From contig CAJTGB010000023.1 in the NCBI GenBank assembly GCA_910575835.1, positions 1 to 64,000 of the forward strand: a DNA stretch of 64,000 nucleotides. Direction: 5' to 3'. A program made the position numbers and the translations under genes. Below, piece after piece: positions 54,456-63,457 of the stretch. The stretch is from Lachnospiraceae bacterium. Lineage in GTDB: Bacteria > Bacillota > Clostridia > Lachnospirales > Lachnospiraceae. Positions within the stretch are counted from its first letter, which is position 1. Each line of letters opens with the position of its first letter. Under the pieces are notes generated by a model. It was not told the DNA's origin. It worked only from the letters and a program-made list of their open reading frames with translations, and made no database searches.

Positions 54456-55613
54456 TCAATGCCTGGTATATTTCCGCAGCTTCGGTACTATATTATATAG
54501 GGTATCTAAAGTATAGTCAATCTCCTCCGGCATTGTAAATTCTGACATACTGAACCTTAATGTGGCATCCAGGAACTCCTGGCTTGCCCCGATACCCTTC
54601 AGTACGCCGCTGACCTGGGGATGATTGGACGCGCATGCCGAACCGGAGGATACATAGATGCCTTTTTCCTCCAGGGCATGCAGAAGCACCTCGCTTCGGA
54701 TACCTGCAAAGCCGACGCTGATAATATGCGGCGCCGACGTCTCATCGTACAGGCCGTGAACGGTAGTGTCCTCTATCCGGCTGACTCCCTCGATGAAGTG
54801 CTTCTTCAGATTCCTCATCTTCGCCACCTTCACATCCAAATCCTGGTAAATAGTCCTTGCGGCAAGGGAGATCCCCGCGATCCCCGGAACATTCTCCGTG
54901 CCGGAGCGGACATTCTTCTGCTGCTCGCCGCCGAACACGATAGGCTTGATCTTCACATTCTCTCCGATGTACAGTACTCCCGTTCCCTTAGGCCCATGAA
55001 TCTTATGGCCGCTGACGGAACACAGGTCCACCTTAAGCTTCTTGGGATAGATCCGGTATTTGCCGAATCCCTGGACCGCATCCACATGGAACAGGATGTT
55101 CTTATTATATGCCTTGACGATACTTGCCGCCTCCTGGATCGGCTGCACAGAACCGACCTCGTTGTTCACATACATGATCGACACAAGGATCGTATCCTCG
55201 CACAGCGCTTCTTTGAGTGCGTCAAGCCTGATCCTCCCGTAACGGTCGACCGGAAGAAACGTCACCCTGAAGCCTTCTTCCTCCAGATGGCGCATGGTAT
55301 TGATGATCGCCGGATGTTCGATCGCTGAAGTGATCAGATGCTTCCCCGCCCGCTGATTCGCCGCGGCAGCGCCCCGAAGCGCCAGATTATCACTCTCCGT
55401 ACCCCCGGAGGTAAAGAAGATCTCCTTATCCTTCACCTTCATGAGCTTCGCAAATGTCTCTTTTGCTTCTTTTATATACTGCTCTGCCGCAACACCTTTT
55501 GCATGCATGGAGGACGGATTGCCGTAATCCTCGCACATGACCTTCTTCACGATCTCGCCGACGCACTCGTAGGCCTTCGTCGTTGCAGAGTTATCCAAAT
55601 ATACTTCTCTCAT
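54456..55613 (-). CDS. nifS: Cysteine desulfurase, NifS/NifZ type
   Basis: Provides persulfide sulfur from cysteine, most likely to ThiI. 385 residues, PLP class V: DNSATTKA, SGGTESDNLAL, PLP Lys in SGHKIHGPKGTG, SGTENVPGI and the catalytic-cysteine loop SSGSACASNHPQVSG. The thiI gene is 30 bp downstream; this pair occurs in many Firmicutes (for example thiI and nifZ in B. subtilis) where the dedicated desulfurase replaces the rhodanese domain. Confidence 0.94.
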   Translation of the reverse strand: MREVYLDNSATTKAYECVGEIVKKVMCEDYGNPSSMHAKGVAAEQYIKEAKETFAKLMKVKDKEIFFTSGGTESDNLALRGAAAANQRAGKHLITSAIEHPAIINTMRHLEEEGFRVTFLPVDRYGRIRLDALKEALCEDTILVSIMYVNNEVGSVQPIQEAASIVKAYNKNILFHVDAVQGFGKYRIYPKKLKVDLCSVSGHKIHGPKGTGVLYIGENVKIKPIVFGGEQQKNVRSGTENVPGIAGISLAARTIYQDLDVKVAKMRNLKKHFIEGVSRIEDTTVHGLYDETSAPHIISVGFAGIRSEVLLHALEEKGIYVSSGSACASNHPQVSGVLKGIGASQEFLDATLRFSMSEFTMPEEIDYTLDTLYNIVPKLRKYTRH

Positions 55614-55717
55614 TCATTTCACTTCCTGATTATTTATTTTCTTACTACCAGAATATGTCTGTTACTCCTGTAAGGTCACACACAGCCGCCAAAGAGTTGG
55701 CCGGACGCCGTATCCGC

Positions 55718-56455
55718 TTACTGCTCCAGATGGAACATCAGAATGGACAGCGCCGTAAGCCCGGCGGTCTCCGTCCTTAAGATCCGTCTGCCCAGAGTAA
55801 CCGCCTTCGCGCCGCACTCCAAAGCCCTGTGAACTTCTTCCTTCTCAAATCCTCCCTCAGGGCCGATGAACACGGCGACCGACTGTCCGGGCCTGACTGC
55901 CTCTATGATCTTCTTCGTCTCCTCCATGCCGCTGCACAGCTCATAGGGAATCAGCACAACATCCAGCTTCCCCGCATATTCAAGCGCTTCTTCGTAGGTC
56001 ATCAGAGAAGCCACTTCGGGGATATAGCCCCTGCCGGCCTGTTTTGCCGCGCTCCTTGCGATCTCCTGCCAGCGCCCGGTCTTCCTGGCCGCTTTCTTCG
56101 CATCAAGCTTCACCACGGAACGCCTAGTACTCACCGGAATCACCTGATACACGCCAAGCTCCACAGCCTTCTGAACGATCAGTTCCATCTTATCCTGCTT
56201 CGGAAGCCCCTGAAACAGATAGATCCGAGAGGACAGTTCCGTATCCACCTGCATACTTTCGAGGATTGCAAGAACCGCTTCCTCCTCCTCATACCCTTCT
56301 ATCACGCACCGGTACTTAAGATTATTGCCGTCGCTTATCATCAGCTCTTCGCCGCTTCGCATCCGAAGCACATTCTTCATGTGGTTCACATCCGAACCTT
56401 CTATATAGATCCGCCCCTCCTTAACCTGAGAAGGCGTTACAAAAAAATGCTGCAT
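55718..56455 (-). CDS. rsmE: 16S rRNA (uracil-1498-N3)-methyltransferase RsmE
   Basis: Methylates U1498 in 16S rRNA. 245 residues, SPOUT fold: N-terminal PUA-like domain (HMKNVLRMRSGEELMISDG), then QGLPKQDKMELIVQKAVELGV, RSAAKQAGRGYIPEV and the C-terminal trefoil knot with FIGPEGGFEKEEV and LGRRILRTETAGLTALSIL. The start at 56455 follows GGGGAAG, inside the region of the prmA stop, indicating coupling. Confidence 0.95.
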   Translation of the reverse strand: MQHFFVTPSQVKEGRIYIEGSDVNHMKNVLRMRSGEELMISDGNNLKYRCVIEGYEEEEAVLAILESMQVDTELSSRIYLFQGLPKQDKMELIVQKAVELGVYQVIPVSTRRSVVKLDAKKAARKTGRWQEIARSAAKQAGRGYIPEVASLMTYEEALEYAGKLDVVLIPYELCSGMEETKKIIEAVRPGQSVAVFIGPEGGFEKEEVHRALECGAKAVTLGRRILRTETAGLTALSILMFHLEQ

Positions 56456-56463
56456 CTCTTCCC

Positions 56464-57417
56464 CTAATTCTTTCTGGCTGTCACCGACACCCACTCTCCC
56501 TGACGGTTCACTTCCAGGATCTCCAATCCCGCTGCCCTTACCGCTTCTGTGACGACCGTCTCCTTCTCGTCTATGATCCCACTGGTGATATAGATCCCGC
56601 CGGCCTTCATCTGATGGACGATAACCGGAGTCAGAGGGACCAACACATCCGCCAGTATATTAGCCGCCACGATATCATATCTCTCATACCCCACGGCATC
56701 CTGCACGGCCTTGTCGTCTATGATGTTCCCGATCATCACCTCATACTGCTCCTTAGCTATCCCGTTGACCTCCATATTCTCATGGGTCGCATCAATGGCG
56801 CAGGGATCAAGATCCGTCCCCACCGAATATTCGGCGCCGAACTTCAGCGCAAGCATGCCGAGTATGCCGCTGCCGCAGCCTACGTCCAGGATACGCTCCC
56901 CGCCGGAGACATATTTTTTCAACTGACGGATACATAACTGGGTCGTCTCATGCGTACCCGTACCGAACGCAGTCCCCGGATCTATATGGATGACCAGCTT
57001 ATCCCCGTCCTTCGCATCCACCTTCTCCCAGGAAGGGATCACCAGGATATCGTCGATATAGAACTGATGAAAATACTTCTTCCAGTTATTGACCCAGTCC
57101 ACGTCCTCCGTCTGTGATTCCTCGATGGTACACTCTCCCACGTTAAGAAGGCTTCGCATCTCTTCCAGTTCTTTTTCCACCTTCATAAGTATGGTTCCCT
57201 TATCCTCCCCTTCGTCCAGGTAGAAGGTCAGATAAGCCTTGCCGTCGTCTTCCGGCATATCCGGCAGAATATCCACAAACATCTGCTCCTTATCCTCTTT
57301 GGTCAAAGGCACCTTATCCTCGATCTGGACTCCCTGGATCCCCAGATCCATCAGCATACTGCTGACAATATCCTCCGCCTCTGTCGTCGTCGTTAAACGA
57401 AACTGATTCCATCTCAT
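56464..57417 (-). CDS. prmA: Ribosomal protein L11 methyltransferase PrmA
   Basis: Trimethylates ribosomal protein L11. 317 residues: N-terminal recognition domain with the WNQFRLTTTTEAEDIVSSML start, then a class I SAM domain with DPGTAFGTGTHETTQL, LDVGCGSGILGMLALKFGA and VAANILADVLV. The pair prmA-rsmE is a common operon in Firmicutes. Confidence 0.95.
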   Translation of the reverse strand: MRWNQFRLTTTTEAEDIVSSMLMDLGIQGVQIEDKVPLTKEDKEQMFVDILPDMPEDDGKAYLTFYLDEGEDKGTILMKVEKELEEMRSLLNVGECTIEESQTEDVDWVNNWKKYFHQFYIDDILVIPSWEKVDAKDGDKLVIHIDPGTAFGTGTHETTQLCIRQLKKYVSGGERILDVGCGSGILGMLALKFGAEYSVGTDLDPCAIDATHENMEVNGIAKEQYEVMIGNIIDDKAVQDAVGYERYDIVAANILADVLVPLTPVIVHQMKAGGIYITSGIIDEKETVVTEAVRAAGLEILEVNRQGEWVSVTARKN

Positions 57418-57450
57418 AATTCTTCTCCTTCCCGGCTCTTTTGACCGCGG

Positions 57451-58020
57451 TTACTGCATCAGATGTTCGATCAATATCTTGATCCCCATGAAGATCAAGA
57501 TCACTCCGCCTAAAAGCTGCGCCTTCGCCTGATATCTCGTACCGAATATATTGCCTATTCTAACACCCGCAACCGATAAAGTAAATGTAATGATTCCGAT
57601 AAAGCTTACTGCCGGCACAATATCCACCTTCAGGAAAGCGAACGTCACCCCCACCGCAAGGGCGTCGATACTGGTAGCCACCGCAAGACCGAGCATGGTC
57701 CGCACATCCAGGGACGCGTCTGTATCCTGGCAGCATTCCTCTCCGTCATCACCGAATACCTCCCTGATCATATTGCCTCCGATGACGCCAAGCAGGATAA
57801 ATGCGATCCAGTGATCTATGGACGTGATGATATCCCGGAACTGTACGCCCAGGAAATAGCCCGCCAAAGGCATACCCGCCTGAAAAAGCCCGAAATACGC
57901 CCCCACGAGGCCCGCCTTCCCCCATGTGCACTTCTTCATCGCAAGACCCTTGCAGACCGATACCGCAAACGCATCCATGGAAAGACCCACCGCGATCAGA
58001 AATAACTCCGCAAATCCCAT
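57451..58020 (-). CDS. mntP: Manganese efflux pump MntP
   Basis: Exports Mn(II). 189 residues with six membrane helices. Family segments are [17 protein letters not shown] in helix 1 (acidic residue of the pore) and [17 protein letters not shown] in helix 4, with an acidic cytoplasmic loop ([15 protein letters not shown]) between helices 3 and 4. In many bacteria its expression is controlled by a manganese-sensing riboswitch or MntR; I saw neither upstream of it here. Confidence 0.93.
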   Translation of the reverse strand: MGFAELFLIAVGLSMDAFAVSVCKGLAMKKCTWGKAGLVGAYFGLFQAGMPLAGYFLGVQFRDIITSIDHWIAFILLGVIGGNMIREVFGDDGEECCQDTDASLDVRTMLGLAVATSIDALAVGVTFAFLKVDIVPAVSFIGIITFTLSVAGVRIGNIFGTRYQAKAQLLGGVILIFMGIKILIEHLMQ

Positions 58021-58058
58021 GTTACCGCTCCCTTCTTCCGTATAACCGCCGCACCTTA

Positions 58059-59048
58059 TTAAGCCCGCCCGGCGATCCTATCAAATTCCGCTTCCTCTGC
58101 ATTCCGGTACAAAAGCTCTGCCTCCGCTTCCGTAAGCCCGTACTCCTTCGACAGCAGCGCGAACTCATTGCCCGCCCAGGTATCCGACACCGTCATGTTA
58201 TCACTGTTCACCGTCACCTTAATTCCCCTTCGGAGATATTCCCGCAGCGGATAATCAACAATCCTCTCTGCCGCCTTCGTCTGCAAGTTGCTGGTCGGGC
58301 ACATCTCAAGAGGTATCCCTCTTGCTGCAAGTTCCCGCATCAGTTCCTCATCTTCGATTGCGCGCACTCCATGCCCGATCCTTGCGGCGCCGAATTCCAG
58401 CGCCTTCCAGATACTCTTCGGCCCGTCCGCTTCGCCTGCATGGATAGTGACCGGTACACCAAGGTCTCTTGCCAGAGTGAATTCCTCCGCAAAATCCCCG
58501 GTAGGATACAATCCCTCCGCCCCGGCAAGATCTGCCGCAACGACTCCCTTACCCAGATATCCGGCCGCAGTACGCACCGTCTCAAGATTCGCCTCATGGG
58601 TATCCTCCCCTCTCATACAGCAGAGTATCGCCCTTAGACAGATCTTGTCCCCGCTTTCTTCCATGGCCTTATGAATCCCCGCAAGCACCGCCTGCACTGC
58701 CTCCTCCTGCGTCGTCCCAAGTCTCCCGTGAAGCTGCGGCGCAAAACGGATCTCCGCGTAGACAAGCCCCTTCTTCCTAAGTTCTCTCCCAAGCTCATAG
58801 GCCGCTGCAAAAAGATTCTCCGCCGTCTGCAATATCATAAGCGGTATCTCAAAACACCGGAGATATTCGTTGAGATCCCTGCAGTCTCTTGACACCGTGA
58901 TATAAGGAAGCAATTCTTCCTCTGTCTTTGCCGCAAGCTTAACGCCGTCTTTTTCGGCAAGCCTTAAGATCGTACCCGCGGATAGAGAACCGTCCAGATG
59001 CAGATGCAGGTCTATCTTCCCATATCCTTCCATTCCTTTGATACTCAT
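58059..59048 (-). CDS. add: Adenosine deaminase
   Basis: Deaminates adenosine and deoxyadenosine to inosine. About 329 residues, amidohydrolase barrel with [12 protein letters not shown] (zinc His residues), [12 protein letters not shown] (zinc His), the RIGHGV segment and VNSDNMTVS near the active site, complete for the family. The start is uncertain among 59063, 59048 and 59033; 59048 follows GGGAGAA. It overlaps the stop of the upstream Spx/ArsC-like gene, suggesting coupled translation. Confidence 0.92.
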   Translation of the reverse strand: MSIKGMEGYGKIDLHLHLDGSLSAGTILRLAEKDGVKLAAKTEEELLPYITVSRDCRDLNEYLRCFEIPLMILQTAENLFAAAYELGRELRKKGLVYAEIRFAPQLHGRLGTTQEEAVQAVLAGIHKAMEESGDKICLRAILCCMRGEDTHEANLETVRTAAGYLGKGVVAADLAGAEGLYPTGDFAEEFTLARDLGVPVTIHAGEADGPKSIWKALEFGAARIGHGVRAIEDEELMRELAARGIPLEMCPTSNLQTKAAERIVDYPLREYLRRGIKVTVNSDNMTVSDTWAGNEFALLSKEYGLTEAEAELLYRNAEEAEFDRIAGRA

Positions 59049-59392
59049 AACAACTTCTCCCATTCCTTCTCACGGAAGCCAGTCAGGACAGCCGTATCCG
59101 TCACAAGGACCGGCCGCTTCACCAACATTCCGTCCGAAGAGAGCAGCTCGTACTGCTCCTCCTCCGTCATATCGGGAAGCTTGTCCTTAAGCTGCATTTC
59201 CCGGTAGAGCATTCCGCTGGTATTGAAGAATTTCTTAAGAGGCATTTTGCTCTTCTTATGCCAGCTCTCTAATTCCTCTTTGGTTGGATTCTCCTCCTTA
59301 ATATCCCGTTCCGTGAATTCGATCTCATGTTCCTCTAACCATTTCTTCGCCTTCTGGCAGGTACTACATTTCTTATAATGTACTAACAACAT
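59045..59392 (-). CDS. Spx/ArsC-family thioredoxin-fold protein
   Basis: 115 residues. CSTCQK (residues 8-13) is the CxxC motif; FTERDIKEENPTKEEL and LVKRPVLVT fit the ArsC/Spx superfamily. The C-terminus lacks the region that binds RNA polymerase in Spx and the fold is closer to YffB/ArsC proteins of unknown substrate, so the role (glutathione/thiol oxidoreductase or regulator) is open. Start at 59392 follows GGGAGG. Confidence 0.85.
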   Translation of the reverse strand: MLLVHYKKCSTCQKAKKWLEEHEIEFTERDIKEENPTKEELESWHKKSKMPLKKFFNTSGMLYREMQLKDKLPDMTEEEQYELLSSDGMLVKRPVLVTDTAVLTGFREKEWEKLL

Positions 59393-59432
59393 CTTTCTTC
59401 CTCCCTTATCCGTCATCTTCAATTGTATAAGC

Positions 59433-60935
59433 TTACTTAAGCACCCGGTTCAGCTCTTCCTCTACTTCGTCAAGCTCTCCTAAGATCTCCTCGTGCCGCT
59501 CATCGAACAGCAGTCCCTTATTGTAACGGTAATACCGGCCGCAGTCATTCTCCTTAAGGAACCGGATACTGTAACCGTTCGTATTCAGCTCCGTCACGAA
59601 GGCCACCATCTCCTGACTGTCCCCGAAGGCATCCTCCAGGAAATCAAACACATGCTCCAGAGCTTGAAGAGTCTTCTCTGCCGTTCCTTCCCGAAGCGAA
59701 TCCTCCCGCTCAAAGGCCTCCTTTACACAGGCAAATCCCTCCGTCCCCGTCAGGCGTTCCCTGTGAAGCATCTGTCCGTACCGCTCCAGTGTACAGACAG
59801 TTCTGTTCCAGATCCCGTCGTCCATCTTCGTTAACTGCTCTGCCCTTCTCAGTCTGTCATACTCCTCCTGCGCCTCTTTTCGGACTTCATCGAATTTAAG
59901 CGTCTCTTTGTATTTTAACAGGTACTTATAGAGCAGACTCACATACTGCTCCGTCACAAAACACTCCCGAAAGAATGTCCCAAGCCTTCCGGCAAGCAGG
60001 CTGACTACGCTTAAGCGCTCGTCAAAAGGCGCGTACTTAAGCTGTTCCAAAGTCTCTTTGCTGTAGCGTCCCTCAACGATCTTCTCCAGTCCGTAGTCCT
60101 TCTTATACTTCTCATACAGCTTAAGATAATTGGCAAAATCCTTCGCGATCTTTTGATGCTGAATATACTGGTATATGATCTCACGGTCCGCCTTCTTCCC
60201 CAGGGATTCACCGGCTTTGAGATATTCCGACAGATCCTCCCATCCGCGCGCGGTCGCAAACGCCTTGCCGTCTACCGTCGTCTCGATCCGGTAAAAGTAT
60301 TCCCTCCGGATCTCCAGGTAGGCCAGGATCGCCGGATGAATCTCCGCCTGATAAGCATACTCCTTCCACACGCCGTAATTCTCTTCCACATCGATCTTCC
60401 GAATCCTGTCCAGAGTCACGATATCAAAATCCCTCACCGACTTATTGTATTCCGGCGGGTTGCCTGCCGCCACGATGATCCAGCCCTTAGGCACCTGCTG
60501 ATTCCCGAACGTCTTGCACTGCAGGAACTGGAGCATGGCAGGCGCAAGCGTCTCTGAGACGCAGTTGATCTCGTCGATGAACAGGAGCCCTTCTTCTATC
60601 CCCGTCGATTCTATCTTCTCATAGACAGACGCAATGATCTCGCTCATAGTATACTCGGTAACCGAATATTCCCTGCCCCCATACATCCTCTTTTTGATAA
60701 ACGGCAGGCCGATGGCGCTTTGCCTGGTATGGTGCGTGATCGTATACGCCACCAGCCCGATCCCGCATTCCTTCGCAACCTGCTCCATGATCTGCGTCTT
60801 CCCGATTCCCGGAGGCCCCATCAGAAGGATCGGCCTCTGACGGATAGAGGGGATCATATAATCCCCGTCTTCACCCTTCGCAAGATATGCCTCGATAGAA
60901 TCCCTGATCTCCCGCTTCGCCCGTTTTATATCCAT
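59433..60935 (-). CDS. MoxR-type AAA ATPase
   Basis: A 500-residue AAA+ protein, the ATPase of a cassette with the VWA protein and the LRR protein. Residues 1-220 are the ATPase: Walker A GPPGIGKT (40-47), Walker B LLFIDEIN (Asp121, Glu122), sensor 1 Asn159, and ILDRIRK-type arginine region near 178. About 280 residues of helical, charged sequence follow, longer than in typical MoxR proteins. It probably acts as a chaperone or remodeller on the VWA protein (inference from MoxR-VWA pairs elsewhere). The start is taken at 60935; GGAG lies 11-12 bases upstream, a bit long. Confidence 0.85.
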   Translation of the reverse strand: MDIKRAKREIRDSIEAYLAKGEDGDYMIPSIRQRPILLMGPPGIGKTQIMEQVAKECGIGLVAYTITHHTRQSAIGLPFIKKRMYGGREYSVTEYTMSEIIASVYEKIESTGIEEGLLFIDEINCVSETLAPAMLQFLQCKTFGNQQVPKGWIIVAAGNPPEYNKSVRDFDIVTLDRIRKIDVEENYGVWKEYAYQAEIHPAILAYLEIRREYFYRIETTVDGKAFATARGWEDLSEYLKAGESLGKKADREIIYQYIQHQKIAKDFANYLKLYEKYKKDYGLEKIVEGRYSKETLEQLKYAPFDERLSVVSLLAGRLGTFFRECFVTEQYVSLLYKYLLKYKETLKFDEVRKEAQEEYDRLRRAEQLTKMDDGIWNRTVCTLERYGQMLHRERLTGTEGFACVKEAFEREDSLREGTAEKTLQALEHVFDFLEDAFGDSQEMVAFVTELNTNGYSIRFLKENDCGRYYRYNKGLLFDERHEEILGELDEVEEELNRVLK

Positions 60936-61062
60936 AACATGTGCTGACTCCTTTTCTTTATTCCCGCGAGCAACGAGCCAAGCGGGCATGCTTGCATGCA
61001 CATTCGGCGTCTGCAGCGGGGTCTTTGACTCCCATAATCTCCCTGCATCCCCATGTATGCCT

Positions 61063-62373
61063 CTAAGAAATATCCTCCGCCTGCAGGATCAGCTTCATCG
61101 CCCACGGCGGCACATCCACGTCCTCATAATCTTCCTGCATAAACACGAATACCGTCTCAAAAGCCGGCATCTTCACCGGATAGATTCCCTTGCCGTCCGT
61201 GAAATAGATCAATCCCCGAAGCCGTTCAAAGGCATTGTCCTGCACCAGCCGTTCTACATAGTCGAATGCCGGCCTGAAATCTGTGCCGCCCTCTCCTTGA
61301 AGCGTCAAATTCTCCATATACGCCCTCAATTCCTCCTCACAGGTCACCCTCTCATCCGTCTGAACCTGATCATCACACTGGATAATACGGATATTCACCT
61401 TCCGAAAGAAACTGTCGTTCTCGCTTAACACGCCGTAGGTCTCTTCTAAGAACTTCTGCACCAGTTCGCCGGAGCAGGACATCGAGGTATCAATCACTAT
61501 GACGAATTCCTCCACCTTCTGGACCTCCCGCGACTCCTGAGGTTCCACCAGCGGCATATTGCCGTACAGTGACAGCCCGTAACTGTAGAATACATAATCG
61601 AAGGAATCCAGATCTACTGCCGTCTCTTCCCGAAGCACGGAGAACTTCCTAAGGAACTGCCGGTAATCATACCTCTCCCGATTCTCCACCCGCACCTGAT
61701 CGATCAGGCCTCCCGGCTTCGAGGACGTCTCTTCGGAGAATGTCTCCATCTCTGTCTCCATCTGTTCGCTCACATCCTGCCACCGGTTCTCGATCTCGCT
61801 GCGCTTCCTGCTGTCGTCATCCGAAGGCCAATAGCTGTGATCATCCGCCCGGAACTCTTCTTCAAGCGCCGCAAGCCTGTCCTCCGGCAGATCCCATTCT
61901 TCCAGGACGCCGTAGACCTTCTCTGCTGTCAGTACCTTCATCCGCTCCCGAAGCCTTCGGTAGACTTCTCTTTGAAGCCAGGAGCACCTTCTAAGCACAC
62001 ACCGGTACCTTATGTCGTCGATCATGGACTCTGTCACTATATCACAGGCAAGATGATACAGCCTCTCCCCGCGTCCGTTCCTTCTGGTGATATGATGAAA
62101 GATTCCGTGCAGCACAAGATGAAGATAACGGCGGTTCACCATCACCCGGTCCTCCCTGTACAATCCTCCGAGATACTGAGGATCATAATAGAGATACAGC
62201 CCGTCTGTCCCAAGTCCGTCCGCCCCTGCATCCATCACAAATACCAGGCTGCCAAGCGCAACGTCAAGAAACCGCATCTTAAGATACAGTTCATTTCTGG
62301 CAGCCGCCAGGATCTTTCGGCCAACTTCCTCTAATTTCCCGCCCGTTGTCAATTCCTGATCTGTTCCTTTCAT
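61063..62373 (-). CDS. VWA-domain protein with degenerate metallopeptidase-like N-terminus (DUF2201 type)
   Basis: 436 residues. The N-terminal region (20-140) resembles the putative metallopeptidase domain paired with VWA-like domains; where HExxH would be, the sequence is HLVLH (85-89), with His93 following, so the catalytic Glu is replaced by Leu. The C-terminal VWA domain has an intact MIDAS: DTSMS (Asp295, Ser297, Ser299), Thr364 in GGTDF and Asp393 in FTDGKG. The start at 62373 follows AAGGGACAG. It is encoded next to a MoxR ATPase, the usual partner for VWA proteins, and immediately after the LRR gene. Confidence 0.85.
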   Translation of the reverse strand: MKGTDQELTTGGKLEEVGRKILAAARNELYLKMRFLDVALGSLVFVMDAGADGLGTDGLYLYYDPQYLGGLYREDRVMVNRRYLHLVLHGIFHHITRRNGRGERLYHLACDIVTESMIDDIRYRCVLRRCSWLQREVYRRLRERMKVLTAEKVYGVLEEWDLPEDRLAALEEEFRADDHSYWPSDDDSRKRSEIENRWQDVSEQMETEMETFSEETSSKPGGLIDQVRVENRERYDYRQFLRKFSVLREETAVDLDSFDYVFYSYGLSLYGNMPLVEPQESREVQKVEEFVIVIDTSMSCSGELVQKFLEETYGVLSENDSFFRKVNIRIIQCDDQVQTDERVTCEEELRAYMENLTLQGEGGTDFRPAFDYVERLVQDNAFERLRGLIYFTDGKGIYPVKMPAFETVFVFMQEDYEDVDVPPWAMKLILQAEDIS

Positions 62374-62387
62374 CTGTCCCTTATTCC

Positions 62388-63377
62388 TCACAGTTCAAAC
62401 CGCTTCCTCTTCTTCGGATATCTCTTATGCTTCTCATCCATCAGAAAACTCAGAACCTCCGTCCGCTTCTCTTTCGCCGCCTTCTCAATGGCATCCTCCA
62501 ATGCGTTCTCCGTAAAAAGCCCTTCACGAGCCAGGAACCTAAGTCCGTCAACATCTTCCCTCTCCGTCAGATCATCCGCCGCCTCCACGATATGCCTTTT
62601 AACATAATCAAGATAAGACTCCCTCGCCTCCTGCGTCAGGGCATACGGATAACGCAGCCGGTCAAGCGCAAGCTTGGCCGCGACGTCCGGCTGCTCTTCC
62701 GCCTCCATGCGGTACAGCAGCTCGTCATACTTCTTATAATCCAGCTTCCGGTCATAGAAGCACTGCCTGTAATAACCCCCTGCACCGTGATGCTGGGTGT
62801 ACAGGATCCTTGCCGGCGTATTCTCCACAGCCTCCTCATAATGCTCCGGGAATACTACCTGCGCGGCAGCCTGCCCTGCTTCGCCGCAATATCTAAGCGT
62901 TGCCCTGATCGTATAGCGCATCTCATCCAGGATCGACTTAAGGCAGCTTCTCTCTCCCCGGAAAAAATAGATCTCAACCTCTGACAGACGGCATCCGGTA
63001 AACACGCCGCCGCCGATATCCGGCAGACTGTCCGTCAAAATCAACCGTCTCAGATTCCTGCATCGGTAGAAGGCGTAACGCCCAAGCTCTGCCACCCCAG
63101 CGGGCAGCCAGATCTCCGTCACCGTACTGCCGCACAGTCTTGTCAGCTCTCCGCCCGGGAAGAACACTTCATTCCTCCATACCTGCTCATCCTCCCGCTC
63201 ATACTGCCTGTTTGCGGCGAACGCGTAAGCGGCTATCCCGGTTACTTTAATACCGCCGATCTCATCGGGCAGAACGACACGGCCGTCCGCACCGTAACAA
63301 CCTGTGATCTCGATCCCTTCCCCGGCGTTTCGGTAATGTATCTCGGGGCATATCTGCCCTGCATCCTTGTCCCACAT
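62388..63377 (-). CDS. Leucine-rich-repeat (BspA/LRR_5-like) cytoplasmic protein of the cassette
   Basis: 329 residues, no signal peptide. The first 140 residues carry about three LRR_5-like units: residues 20-55 (ITGCYGADGRVVLPDEIGG...AYAF), 85-110 (VTEIWLPAGVAELGRYAFYRC) and 108-135. The rest (about 150-329) is helical and charged with a Lys/Arg-rich end (KHKRYPKKRKRFEL). Such repeats are usually for binding protein partners. It overlaps the next gene's possible GTG start and is the first gene of the three-gene MoxR/VWA cassette. Start at 63377 follows AAGGAG. Confidence 0.8.
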   Translation of the reverse strand: MWDKDAGQICPEIHYRNAGEGIEITGCYGADGRVVLPDEIGGIKVTGIAAYAFAANRQYEREDEQVWRNEVFFPGGELTRLCGSTVTEIWLPAGVAELGRYAFYRCRNLRRLILTDSLPDIGGGVFTGCRLSEVEIYFFRGERSCLKSILDEMRYTIRATLRYCGEAGQAAAQVVFPEHYEEAVENTPARILYTQHHGAGGYYRQCFYDRKLDYKKYDELLYRMEAEEQPDVAAKLALDRLRYPYALTQEARESYLDYVKRHIVEAADDLTEREDVDGLRFLAREGLFTENALEDAIEKAAKEKRTEVLSFLMDEKHKRYPKKRKRFEL

Positions 63378-63457
63378 CCTGACTCCTTCATATAAGGGCC
63401 GCCCCCTTCAGCCAACCGCAGGATAACCGCCTCTGCCGGCCGGCCCAAAACTTCTCA

